The notes beneath the pieces were generated by a model. The model was not told the DNA's origin. It ran no database searches and was given only the letters and a program-made list of their open reading frames with translations. Position numbers and translations under genes: made by a program. Positions 55,477 to 63,543 of a stretch of DNA of 64,000 nt are shown piece after piece (positions within the stretch are counted from its first letter, which is position 1; every line of letters begins with the position of its first letter). The stretch is from Bradyrhizobium iriomotense (GTDB lineage Bacteria > Pseudomonadota > Alphaproteobacteria > Rhizobiales > Xanthobacteraceae), in the NCBI RefSeq assembly GCF_018129405.1, contig NZ_JAFCLP010000013.1, forward strand, positions 1-64,000. The letters run 5' to 3'.

Positions 55477-57027
55477 TCACTTGTCGAGCCATGCGTCCTT
55501 GAAGCCGTCATTGACCCCGATCCCCGTGGTGATCAGGTTCTTGACCTTGCAGCGCGTGATGGTCGGGAATTGCAGCTCCAGCATCCAGGCCACCGGCACG
55601 TCCTCGACCAGGATCTTCTGCGCCTTGTCGTAGATCTCCTTGCGCTTGGAATCCGGGGTTGCGGTCGCGCCGTCGGCGAACAGCTTGTCGATCTCCGGGT
55701 TGGAGTAGCCCTCGACGTTGTTGAAGACCTGCCCCTTGGCGATGTTGCTGGAGATATAATTGCGGCCGACGCCGAGCGCGGGATCGCCATACTGGTAGAG
55801 ATAGGTGAAGGCGATGTCGTAGTCCCAGTCGCCGATCTTCTGGTTGCCGCCGGCAACGTCGGTGGCGATCGTCTCGATGTTCATGCCGACGTCCTGAAGG
55901 TTCTGCTTCACCGCCTCACCCCAGCGCTGCCACGTCTCGCCATAGGCGAGCGGCAGGAGGCGGATCTTCTCGCCCTTGTAGCCGGCTTCCTTCAGCAGCG
56001 CCTTGGCCTTGGCCGGATTGTAAGGGTATTTCGGCACGTCATCGGTGTAGAACTTGATGGTCGAGGCGGACGGGCCGGTCGCAACCTTGCCGAGTCCGTT
56101 CCAGATCACGTCCTTGGCGAAATCGCGGTCGATCGCATACATGATCGCCTGCCGCACCCGCTTGTCGGCGAGCGGACCCTGGCGGTTGTTCAGCCATAGC
56201 CAGGCCAGCGGCGAGAAGAACTCCCAGCCGGCGCCGGTGACGCAGGTGTCCTTCAGCTTGGAGAGCCGCGGCACGTCGAAGTTCTCGACCGAGCCGCCGG
56301 GCAGCACGTCGACCTTGCCGGTCTCATAGGCCACCGAGCGCGCGGCGGCGTCGGGGATGATCTGCCAGTAGATCTCGTCGATATAGGGCTTGCCCTTCTC
56401 GTGATAGTTCGGGTTCTTGACCAGGCGGATGAACGAGCCCTTCTGCCACTCCTTGAACATGAAGGGGCCGGTGCCGACGGGCGCGTTGTTGTAGGGGTTG
56501 GTCTTCCAGTCGGTGCCTTCATAGAGATGTTTCGGCACCATCGGCATCGAGCCGACCTCGAAGATGCCGAGGAACGGGCCGAACGGCTGCTTCAGCGTGA
56601 AGACCACGGTATAGTCGTCCGGCGTCTCGATCTTGTCGACTTGCGCCAAATTGGTGCGGGCACGCGCATGCGTCTGCTTCAGCATCTCCATCGAGAACAG
56701 GACGTCGGCGGCGGTGAAGGGCTTGCCGTCATGCCAGGTCACGCCCTTCTTGAGCTTGAAGGTGTAGGTCTTGGCGTCCTCGCTGACGCTCCAGCTTTCG
56801 GCAAGTTCCGGCAGCGGCTCGAGCTTCGGGCTGTAGCGCAGCAGGCCCTCGAAGATGTTGCCCGAGACCATCTGGGTCGGGCCGTTCTGGACCTGCGCAA
56901 GCATCAGGCCGGGCGGCTCGGGCTGGATCACGGCATTGATCACGCCCCCCGTTTTCGGCTCTTGCGCCAGCGCCGGGGCCGTGAGGCCGCAAGCGAGGAG
57001 GAGACCAAGCAACACTCGTTTTGGCAT
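55477..57027 (-). CDS. Dipeptide-type ABC transporter, periplasmic binding protein
   Basis: A 516-residue SBP_bac_5 protein. Signal peptide MPKRVLLGLLLACGLTAPAL (cleavage after ALAQ); family motifs include AESWSVSEDAKTYTFKLKKG with VTWHDGKPFTAADV after it, VGTGPFMFKEW and DKRVRQAIMYAIDRD. Ligands of this type are oligopeptides, opines, nickel complexes or sugars. First gene of the operon, divergent from a TetR gene. Confidence 0.93.
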   Translation of the reverse strand: MPKRVLLGLLLACGLTAPALAQEPKTGGVINAVIQPEPPGLMLAQVQNGPTQMVSGNIFEGLLRYSPKLEPLPELAESWSVSEDAKTYTFKLKKGVTWHDGKPFTAADVLFSMEMLKQTHARARTNLAQVDKIETPDDYTVVFTLKQPFGPFLGIFEVGSMPMVPKHLYEGTDWKTNPYNNAPVGTGPFMFKEWQKGSFIRLVKNPNYHEKGKPYIDEIYWQIIPDAAARSVAYETGKVDVLPGGSVENFDVPRLSKLKDTCVTGAGWEFFSPLAWLWLNNRQGPLADKRVRQAIMYAIDRDFAKDVIWNGLGKVATGPSASTIKFYTDDVPKYPYNPAKAKALLKEAGYKGEKIRLLPLAYGETWQRWGEAVKQNLQDVGMNIETIATDVAGGNQKIGDWDYDIAFTYLYQYGDPALGVGRNYISSNIAKGQVFNNVEGYSNPEIDKLFADGATATPDSKRKEIYDKAQKILVEDVPVAWMLELQFPTITRCKVKNLITTGIGVNDGFKDAWLDK

Positions 57028-57243
57028 ATCGTATCTTTCTCAAGCGCGGCCAGCCGCAAACGCTTCGCGACGTCCTCGCGCGCAAAGCGACGGCCGGCCC
57101 TTCCCAGTCCCCATCCGGTTTCGAGGCTCACACAGTCTCATTCGGCGCCGCAAGATGAAAGTCTCGACAGGGTTCGCACAAAAAATGTACAGCGCGTCCT
57201 GTTTTCACTTGATTCATTGGCGTGTCACGGAGACAAGTCCGCC

Positions 57244-57882
57244 ATGGACAATGCCACGCGCTCCGAACGGTCCCGCAACGCTGCGCTCGAAGCGGCCATC
57301 GCCATCATCGCGCGCGACGGGCCCGGCCGGCTGACGCTCGATGCGATCGCGCGTGAGAGCGGCCTCAGCAAGGGCGGGGTGATGCACCAGTTCCGCACCA
57401 AAGAGGCGGTGCTGAAGGCATTGCTCGAGCGGCAGATGGCGCATTTCGAGGAGTTCTCGACCCATTATATGGCGAAGGTGCGCGCGACCTCGGCAAATCC
57501 CAATCTGGCGACCCAGCTTGCCACGATCAGGGAAGCGGCGACCTCACCGAATTCCGCCGCGCTGGCCCTGGTTGCGGCCATGGTTGAAAATCCCAACCTG
57601 ATGGCGTTGCCGCGCGAACTCGAGACGAAGCGGATGGCGGCGATCAGGGAAGAGGCTGCCGACCCTGATCTCGCGATGCTGCGCTGGGCAGGAGCGCTCG
57701 GACTGCTGTTGAGTTCGCTGTTTGGCATGTCGCCGCTCAGCAGCGAGGAGCACCAGCGATTGTTCGCGCGCTTGCTCGACGATGCGCAGTGGACCGGCCT
57801 CGAACAGCCGGCGACGAAGCGTGCTGCAAAATCGGGAGCGGCATCGGCGGCAAAGGCTGCAACCCCGCGCAAGCGCGCCTGA
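57244..57882 (+). CDS. TetR-family transcriptional regulator
   Basis: A 212-residue regulator with an N-terminal TetR HTH (LTLDAIARESGLSKGGVMHQFRTKEAVL; GLSKGGVMHQF is the recognition helix region) and an all-helical ligand domain, ending in a Lys/Ala-rich tail. It faces the dipeptide-type importer operon across 216 bases, so control of that operon is plausible. ATG 57244 begins the domain; longer frames overlap the importer gene. Confidence 0.9.
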   Translation: MDNATRSERSRNAALEAAIAIIARDGPGRLTLDAIARESGLSKGGVMHQFRTKEAVLKALLERQMAHFEEFSTHYMAKVRATSANPNLATQLATIREAATSPNSAALALVAAMVENPNLMALPRELETKRMAAIREEAADPDLAMLRWAGALGLLLSSLFGMSPLSSEEHQRLFARLLDDAQWTGLEQPATKRAAKSGAASAAKAATPRKRA

Positions 57883-57966
57883 TTCAGCGTTAACGAATTC
57901 CAACCGGACGCTGCCTAATGCCGCGCCTGCGGCCAAATGCGTCAGGTCGCCGTTTTGAGACTTTAC

Positions 57967-57984
57967 AAACCAACTGGTCGGTTT
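57967..57984. promoter_or_regulatory. 18-bp imperfect palindrome (TetR-type operator candidate)
   Basis: AAACCAACTGGTCGGTTT matches its inverse at 14 of 18 bases, with ACCnACnnnnGTnGGT half-sites resembling TetR-family operators. It lies 85 bases after the TetR stop and 169 bases before the DUF3313 lipoprotein start, in a 270-base gap. Confidence 0.35.
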
Positions 57985-58152
57985 TATAAGTGGAAACACT
58001 GAGACGGCCCAGGGCATCCGAAAAGGCCCCGGACGATGCCCTTGGGCCGGCAATGGTGAGCGCCGCAGCCGTGTCTGGTCCCAAGCGCGGCTGCGGTCGT
58101 CACCGCATCTTTAAAGGTTGGCCTTCCAAAGAAGCCGCAAGAGGAGTCTGGA

Positions 58153-58815
58153 ATGGATCGCTCGATCGCCCTGCGCGGTCTGGGAACGCTGGTGCTTTGC
58201 CTCACCTCAGCCGGCTGTGCCTCGGTCGCGCCCGTGCCCTATTCGGAGATGGCGTCCTCGGCCTACATGGCTCCGGACAAGTCGGATAGCTCCGGCCGCG
58301 TGCCCTACCGCTATTCCACGCCGGTCGATTGGCGCTCCTATAATAAAGTGATCCTCGATCCCGTCGTGGTCTACCGCGGCAGGGATCACCAGTTCGGCGA
58401 CATGTCCGACAAGGACAAGGCGACGCTCGCCGCCTACATGCAGAACTGTTTCGGCGATCGGCTGCGCGGCCGCTTCGCGCTGGTGCGCGAGCGCGGGCCG
58501 AACACGCTGCGGATCAGGCTGACGCTGACCGGCGCCGTCACCAACACACCGGTGCTCGGCACGCTCTCCCGCTTCGACATGGCCGGCGCGGTCTACAACG
58601 GCGTGCAGGCGGCCCGCGACGGCGAGGGCATGTTGACCGGCTCGGTCATCTACGGCGTCGAGATATTCGATGCTTCGACCTCGCGCCTGCTCTCGGCCTA
58701 CGTCACCAAGCAATACCCCGGCGCCTACGACATCAAGGCCAGCGTCGGCGCGCTCGCGGCCGCCACCGCCGGCCTCGACAAGGGCGCCGACGCGCTGATG
58801 GCGCAACTGAACTGA
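58153..58815 (+). CDS. DUF3313-family lipoprotein
   Basis: A 220-residue lipoprotein: signal peptide with lipobox LTSAGC, Cys22 the lipidation site. The mature domain has the DUF3313 features DWRSYNKVILDPVVVYR, AYMQNCFGDRL and a C-terminal helix DKGADALMAQL. ATG 58153 follows AAGAGGAG. Family function is unknown. It starts a probable two-gene unit with the DUF2147 gene (31-base gap). Confidence 0.85.
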   Translation: MDRSIALRGLGTLVLCLTSAGCASVAPVPYSEMASSAYMAPDKSDSSGRVPYRYSTPVDWRSYNKVILDPVVVYRGRDHQFGDMSDKDKATLAAYMQNCFGDRLRGRFALVRERGPNTLRIRLTLTGAVTNTPVLGTLSRFDMAGAVYNGVQAARDGEGMLTGSVIYGVEIFDASTSRLLSAYVTKQYPGAYDIKASVGALAAATAGLDKGADALMAQLN

Positions 58816-58846
58816 CGCGGTACCCCGCTCAACGAAAGGCATGCAG

Positions 58847-59416
58847 ATGAACCTTCTCCTTCGCTTCGTGCTGCGCGTGGCGATTACCGTCGTGATGATG
58901 ATCATCGGTGGCCGCGCCGGCGCGGCCACCCCGACCGATCCCAGCGGCACATGGCTCGTCGAGGACGGTCGCGCCCGCATCCGCCTCGAGCGCTGCGGTC
59001 CGGCGCGCGACCGCATCTGCGGCTTCATCGTCTGGATGAAGGAGCCGGCCGACAAGCGCGGCCAGCCCTATCGCGACAAGGAAAATCCCGATGCCGACAA
59101 GCGCGCCCGCACGCTGCTCGGTCACCAGCTCATCATGGGCCTGCAGGCGACGCCCGAGGGTCGGTTTGCCGGCGACATCTACAATGCCGAGGATGGCAAG
59201 TTCTACTCGGTCTCGCTTTGGCGCGATTCGGCCGATCGCTTGAAGCTGAAAGGCTGCCTCATCAAATTCCTGTGCCAGACTCAGACCTGGCAGCAGACCC
59301 TCGACGTTCTGCCCGGTCAGCTCGTCGGCCTGACCGGCGATCTCAATGGCCCACGCGCCGACAAGGAGTGGGCGGCGGCGCCGGCACCGAAGCCGATCCA
59401 GGTCAAAGCGAAGTAG
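58847..59416 (+). CDS. DUF2147-family periplasmic protein
   Basis: A 189-residue exported protein: signal peptide (about 1-27), then the DUF2147 features DPSGTWLVEDGRARIRLERCG, CGFIVWMKEP and RTLLGHQLIMGLQ, and a Trp/Gly-rich beta domain YNAEDGKFYSVSLWRDSADR. Four Cys may pair. ATG 58847 is chosen because AAAGG is seven bases upstream of it but only one base from the ATG at 58841. Function unknown. Confidence 0.85.
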   Translation: MNLLLRFVLRVAITVVMMIIGGRAGAATPTDPSGTWLVEDGRARIRLERCGPARDRICGFIVWMKEPADKRGQPYRDKENPDADKRARTLLGHQLIMGLQATPEGRFAGDIYNAEDGKFYSVSLWRDSADRLKLKGCLIKFLCQTQTWQQTLDVLPGQLVGLTGDLNGPRADKEWAAAPAPKPIQVKAK

Positions 59417-59419
59417 CCG

Positions 59420-59731
59420 TCAGGGCGTCCGCAGCGCCCGTCGCAATTCGTCGAGCGCGTCTGCCAGCTGCTCGCGATGCGCGATGTCGTCCTTTGGCAT
59501 GGCGGCGACGCTGCAAGCGAGCTCCCGCAGGATGCCGGCGAGCAGTCCGAAATTGATGTGCAGATGCACCGATTTGCGTTCGTCGGCCGCGCCCGGATGC
59601 TGCAGCACGAGCGCAACGCCGCTGCCGTCGAGTCGCGCCTCGAAGCGGGATGAATGCTCGAAGGTGCCGACATAGAACTTGTCGGGATATTCGAGCGCGA
59701 CCTCTGCCTTGTCGGGGACCGGCCTGGACAT
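59420..59731 (-). CDS. Conserved hypothetical protein
   Basis: A 103-residue soluble protein: N-terminal beta-rich part (VALEYPDKFYVGTFEHSSRF and LDGSGVALVLQH) and a C-terminal helical part (HREQLADALDELRRAL). Its shape suggests a small antiparallel sheet with helices; no domain recognised. It is divergent from the Irr-like gene and convergent, with a 3-base gap, with the DUF2147 gene. Confidence 0.68.
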   Translation of the reverse strand: MSRPVPDKAEVALEYPDKFYVGTFEHSSRFEARLDGSGVALVLQHPGAADERKSVHLHINFGLLAGILRELACSVAAMPKDDIAHREQLADALDELRRALRTP

Positions 59732-59817
59732 GTGAGCCTCATCGATACCAAGCCATTGTGGCCTGGAATAAACCCGGCCGCCTTGCGATAGGTCAGAGGC
59801 GAGGGCGGCGCCCGAAT

Positions 59818-59831
59818 TTGATCCGGATCAA
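59818..59831. promoter_or_regulatory. Perfect FixK/FNR-type palindrome upstream of the Irr paralogue
   Basis: TTGATCCGGATCAA is a perfect 14-bp palindrome and fits TTGA-N6-TCAA, the same type as the hemA box at 43891-43904. Activation from about -40 would put the transcript start near 59865, between the box and the irr-like ATG at 59917. The divergent hypothetical gene starts at 59731. Confidence 0.75.
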
Positions 59832-59916
59832 AGCCCGGCAGGCGCTTCTGCGATCCAATAGCAACTGGCGGGATGTCGTGTTGCGCGTCCTGGTTCTTGC
59901 AGACGTGAGACGATCG

Positions 59917-60399
59917 ATGGACATGCACGCCGTGAATATCGCTGCGGGCGACGACAGCGGACCCGATGTCGCCGGACCGGAGGTGGATGAGGGCATGCAG
60001 CACTGTCTGCAATTGCTCGTCGATGCCGGCCTGCGGCCGACCCGCCAGCGCGTGGCGCTCGGCCAGTTGCTGTTCCTGCGCGGTCACCGTCACGTCACCG
60101 CGGAGAGCCTTTATGAAGAGGCGATGGCCGCGAACGCCTATCTGTCGCTCGCGACCGTCTACAACACCCTGAACCAGTTCACGGAAGCCGGCCTGTTGCG
60201 CCGGATCGCGGCCGACGGCATCAAGTCGTTCTTCGATACCGACACATCGGTGCATCCGCACTTCTACCTCGAAGGCGAGGATGTGCTGGTCGACGTCGCC
60301 GACGGCCTCGCCTTCACCAGGATGCCCGAGGCGCTTCCCGGCCACGAGATCGCGCGGCTCGACGTCATCGTCCATCTGCGCCGGAAGAGCGTGGCGTAG
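59917..60399 (+). CDS. Irr-type Fur-family regulator (Irr paralogue)
   Basis: A 160-residue Fur-superfamily regulator of the Irr branch. The N-terminal HTH (DAGLRPTRQRVALGQLLF; SLATVYNTLNQFTEAGLLR recognition region 77-95) is near-identical in pattern to Irr. The haem-regulatory GCPWHD near the N terminus of classical B. japonicum Irr is absent (this protein has EGMQHCLQL there), and the internal histidine cluster is HPHF (113-116) instead of HHH. This fits the second Irr-like protein known in Bradyrhizobium. ATG 59917 is the first Met after the promoter; ATG 59923 and TTG 59881 are alternatives. A FixK-type box precedes it. Confidence 0.88.
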   Translation: MDMHAVNIAAGDDSGPDVAGPEVDEGMQHCLQLLVDAGLRPTRQRVALGQLLFLRGHRHVTAESLYEEAMAANAYLSLATVYNTLNQFTEAGLLRRIAADGIKSFFDTDTSVHPHFYLEGEDVLVDVADGLAFTRMPEALPGHEIARLDVIVHLRRKSVA

Positions 60400-60406
60400 C
60401 ACCGCC

Positions 60407-61951
60407 TCACCGCAAGCCCGCCCGCCGGAATCCCTCCAGATAGTGCTCGCGATCGGCGTCGCAGGCCCACGGCAGTTGCGTCGCGATCCACTGCAGCGAG
60501 ATGCCCGGCTGGGTGCGGCGGAGCTCGCCGAGTGCCATCTCCGCAAGCGCGCGATCGCCGCTCATGCCGGCCGAAACGGCGAGAACGCGGTAGGCGCCGG
60601 TGAGGTCGCCGCGATGGCGGATCGCCTCGCGCGCCAGCGCGATGGCTTCGTCATACTGCCGCTCGGTGAAGCGCGCATAGGCCGCGATGCCGTGATAGAT
60701 CGCCAGCGACGGATCGCGCGGTGAGAGCCGGATCGCCTTCTGCGCCGCCGCAAACGCCTCCTTCGACCGTCCGGCATAGGACAGCGCCAGCGCGTGGTAG
60801 CCTTGCGCCAGAGAGAAGTTCGGATTGAGCACGAGGGCCTGCTCGAACTCGGACAACGCGTCCGCAAGCCTGCGGGTCGAGAAGTAGACGCTGCCGAGCG
60901 CGGCATGCGCCCAGGCATCCTCATGGTCGCAGCGCACCGCTTTGAGCGCGGCGGCTTCCGCGGCCGGGGCCACCGCGGCCAGCTCGGCCCAGCCGAGATG
61001 CACGCCGAACATGTCATTCACGGCCAGCAGCGACAGCGCCTGGCCGTAATTCGGATCGATTGCGATCGCGCGCTCGAGCAGCGCCTTCGCGGCCTCGTGG
61101 TCCTGCCGGGTGACACGCCAGTAATGCGACAGCGCGCGCATCAAGAGGTCCCAGGCGTCCAGGCTCGCGGGCGGCTTGCGATGGCTGCGAAAATTCTCCG
61201 CGGCGTGGATCTGCGGCTCGATCGCCGCGACGATCGCGTTGGTGATCTCGTCCTGCACGGTGAAGACGTCGACCAGCTCGCGGTCGTAGCGCTCGGCCCA
61301 GAGATGGCTGCCTGACGTGGCATCGTTCAGCTGCGCGGTGATGCGCACCCGGTTGTCCGCCTTGCGCACGCTGCCTTCGACGATGTAGCGGACGCCGAGC
61401 TCCTCGGCGATTTGCCTGATATGGACGGCCCGGCCCTTGTAGGTGAAGGACGAGTTGCGGGCGATCACCATGAACCAGCGCTGCTTCGACAGCGCGGTAA
61501 GAATGTCCTCGCTGATCCCGTCGCCAAAATAGTCCTGTGCGGGATCGCCGCTCATGTTCTCGAAGGCGAGCACGGCGATCGCCGGGCGGTCCGTCGCTGC
61601 GCGCACCGTTGCGGGTTCGGCGGGTGTCGGCGCGGCTGCCACGTCTTCCCGGACATCGCCGACGAAACGGAAGCCCTTGCGCGGAATGGTCTTGATCAGC
61701 CGCTGGGTCGCGCCGTCGTCGCCCAGCGCCTTGCGCGCGGCGTTGATGCGGCTGTTCAGGGCGGAATCCGAGACGATGCGGTCGCTCCAGATCTGGCTGA
61801 TCAGGTCATCCTTGCTGACCACCCGGGCGCGCTCCGCGACGAGGTAAAGCAGGAGATCGAACACCTGCGGCTGCAACGACACGGCCACTCCGGCGCAGGT
61901 CAATTCGCGCAGATCGCCGTCCAGCACGTTGTTTTCAAAGCAAAATCGCAC
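60407..61951 (-). CDS. Winged-helix / TPR regulator with TolB-like middle domain
   Basis: A 514-residue protein with an OmpR-type winged helix (1-100: LQPQVFDLLLYLVAERARVV ... IPRKGFRFVGDV), a middle domain of the FlgO/adenylate-cyclase-associated type (about 125-260: IAVLAFENMSGDPAQDYFGD, YIVEGSVRKADNRVRITAQL) and C-terminal TPR repeats (about 290-500). No cyclase catalytic domain is present. The start is GTG 61951, just after an in-frame TGA, so it is the first possible. It is divergent from the MddA-like gene across 133 bases that contain a 22-bp tandem repeat. A paralogue ends at the right edge of the window. Confidence 0.88.
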   Translation of the reverse strand: MRFCFENNVLDGDLRELTCAGVAVSLQPQVFDLLLYLVAERARVVSKDDLISQIWSDRIVSDSALNSRINAARKALGDDGATQRLIKTIPRKGFRFVGDVREDVAAAPTPAEPATVRAATDRPAIAVLAFENMSGDPAQDYFGDGISEDILTALSKQRWFMVIARNSSFTYKGRAVHIRQIAEELGVRYIVEGSVRKADNRVRITAQLNDATSGSHLWAERYDRELVDVFTVQDEITNAIVAAIEPQIHAAENFRSHRKPPASLDAWDLLMRALSHYWRVTRQDHEAAKALLERAIAIDPNYGQALSLLAVNDMFGVHLGWAELAAVAPAAEAAALKAVRCDHEDAWAHAALGSVYFSTRRLADALSEFEQALVLNPNFSLAQGYHALALSYAGRSKEAFAAAQKAIRLSPRDPSLAIYHGIAAYARFTERQYDEAIALAREAIRHRGDLTGAYRVLAVSAGMSGDRALAEMALGELRRTQPGISLQWIATQLPWACDADREHYLEGFRRAGLR

Positions 61952-61957
61952 GTTTCT

Positions 61958-62001
61958 GTCGTCTCAAGCAAAAATCAAAGTCGTCTCAGGCGAAAATCAA
62001 C
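61958..62001. promoter_or_regulatory. Two tandem 22-bp direct repeats
   Basis: The units at 61958-61979 and 61980-62001 agree at 19 of 22 positions; both start GTCGTCTCA and end with AAAATCAA plus one base. A two-turn period fits binding of a dimeric regulator. They lie between the winged-helix/TPR regulator start (61951) and the MddA-like gene (62085). Confidence 0.55.
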
Positions 62002-62084
62002 CCTCCGCGAAAGCCGGGGGACGTCCGATCCGGCATGGTGCGAAGACCAAACAGTGCCGATGCCTCGGCACAACGGAGCGTTCT

Positions 62085-62873
62085 ATGACCCAACTTGATC
62101 ACCAGGTTCATTCCATCGGCCCGGAGGTTGCGGGCTCACGCATTTTCAAGTTCATCGCCTTTCTGTACGGAATTGCGGCATATCTCGTCTTTTTCGTCAC
62201 CATTCTCTACGCCATCGGCTTCGTCATGGGGGTGATGGTGCCGAAGACCATCGACACCGGAGCAGAAGCGCCCGTCGTTCGCGCGGTCATCATCAATCTG
62301 CTGCTGATGTCGCTGTTTGCGGTTCAACACAGCGTGATGGCGCGACAACAATTCAAGGCGTGGTGGACGCAGTTCGTCCCCAAGCCGGTCGAGCGCTCGA
62401 CCTACGTGTTGTTCGCGAGCCTGTCGTTGCTCCTCCTGTTCTGGCAGTGGCGTCCGCTGCCCGCGGTCATATGGGAGGTCGAGAACCCCGATCTTGCCGT
62501 GACGGTGGTCACGCTGTCCTTTGCGGGCTGGGTGCTGGTCTTCACCTCGACCTTCATCATCAACCATTTCGAATTGTTCGGCCTGTCTCAGGTGGCCGAT
62601 CATCTCGTCGGCAGGGAAGCCGCACCGCCGCGTTTCAAGACGCCGCTGCTCTACAAGTTCGTCCGTCATCCGATCTATCTCGGTTTCATCATCGCGTTCT
62701 GGGCGGCGCCGGTCATGACTGTGGGACATCTGCTGTTCGCGGCCGTGACCACGCTCTACATCTTCGTCGGCATCGCGCTGGAGGAGCACGACCTCGTCGA
62801 TCTCTTCGGCGACGAGTACCGGCAGTACAAACAACGGGTGTCGATGCTTATTCCCTGGCGCAGATCAGTATAG
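62085..62873 (+). CDS. Methanethiol S-methyltransferase-like membrane protein (MddA/ICMT family)
   Basis: A 262-residue membrane methyltransferase with five or six hydrophobic segments. The C-terminal ICMT/NnrU-type SAM-binding signature is RHPIYLGFIIAFWAAP (about 185-200) followed by EEHDLVDLFGDEYRQYKQRV. Full-length similarity as I remember it is to MddA, which methylates methanethiol to dimethyl sulfide and has been shown to work in Bradyrhizobium. ATG 62085 has GGAG upstream; a frame to 61929 crosses the regulator gene and the tandem repeats and is rejected. Specific substrate is moderately confident. Confidence 0.8.
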   Translation: MTQLDHQVHSIGPEVAGSRIFKFIAFLYGIAAYLVFFVTILYAIGFVMGVMVPKTIDTGAEAPVVRAVIINLLLMSLFAVQHSVMARQQFKAWWTQFVPKPVERSTYVLFASLSLLLLFWQWRPLPAVIWEVENPDLAVTVVTLSFAGWVLVFTSTFIINHFELFGLSQVADHLVGREAAPPRFKTPLLYKFVRHPIYLGFIIAFWAAPVMTVGHLLFAAVTTLYIFVGIALEEHDLVDLFGDEYRQYKQRVSMLIPWRRSV

Positions 62874-62961
62874 TCTTCGCCTCGCGCCATGCGTCCACCG
62901 AAAGGAGGACGCGTGGCGCCCCGACACGCGATATCGATCCTTCATCATGGAGACGACCCAA

Positions 62962-63384
62962 ATGAAACATGTCGGAAACTGCTTCTGCGGCGCTGTCACG
63001 GTCGAGGTCACGGGCGCGCCGGAGGCGATGGGTTATTGCCATTGCCGCTCCTGCCGGTCCTGGTCCGGCGGACCGGTGAACGCCTTCAGCCTGTGGAAGC
63101 CCGAAGCCGTGCGCGTCACCGAGGGCGCCCAGCATGTCGAGACCTTCGCCAAGACGCCGCTCAGCCAGCGCAAATATTGCAGGAAGTGCGGTGGCCATCT
63201 CATGACCAATCACCCGCCGCTCGGTCTCGTCGACGTCTTCACCGCCACCCTTCCCACGCTCGCGTTCACGCCCGGCGTCCACGTCAATTACGCCGAGACC
63301 GTGCTGCCGATGCGCGACGGCCTGCCCAAGCTGAAGGATTTCCCCGCCGAGTTCGGCGGCAGCGGCGAGATGATGCAGGAGTAG
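62962..63384 (+). CDS. GFA-family (glutathione-dependent formaldehyde-activating type) protein
   Basis: A 140-residue zinc protein of the GFA family. Cys7/Cys9 (NCFCG), Cys26, Cys28 and Cys31 (CHCRSC) and Cys73/Cys76 (CRKCG) form two zinc sites. One member binds S-hydroxymethylglutathione; most are uncharacterised. ATG 62962 is preferred over 62947 because GGAGA lies nine bases upstream. It follows the MddA-like gene by 88 bases and may be co-transcribed. Confidence 0.88.
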   Translation: MKHVGNCFCGAVTVEVTGAPEAMGYCHCRSCRSWSGGPVNAFSLWKPEAVRVTEGAQHVETFAKTPLSQRKYCRKCGGHLMTNHPPLGLVDVFTATLPTLAFTPGVHVNYAETVLPMRDGLPKLKDFPAEFGGSGEMMQE

Positions 63385-63395
63385 GGGTGCTCTTC

Positions 63396-63538
63396 GCCTC
63401 TCCCCGCGTGCGGGGAGAGGCCGGATTGCATCGAAGATGCAATCCGGGTGAGGGGGAATCTCCGCGAATCCAACTGTCAGTGCCCTTGCGGAGATTCCCC
63501 CTCACCCCGACCCTCTCCCCGCAAGCGGGGCGAGGGAG
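63396..63538. repeat. Extragenic palindrome, family A copy 4
   Basis: Arms CCTCTCCCCGCGTGCGGGGA / CCCCGCAAGCGGGG, middle GTGAGGGGGAATCTCC / GGAGATTCCCCCTCAC, with the apex hairpin CCGGATTGCATC / GATGCAATCCGG displaced to the left arm. Between the GFA gene and the last, partial gene. Confidence 0.83.
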
Positions 63539-63543
63539 ATGAC

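Noticed and set aside
58009-58050. Hairpin-like CCCAGGGCAT / ATGCCCTTGGG before the DUF3313 gene
   Set aside because: Stem is interrupted and there is no T-tract or known riboswitch motif; too weak to list as a feature.
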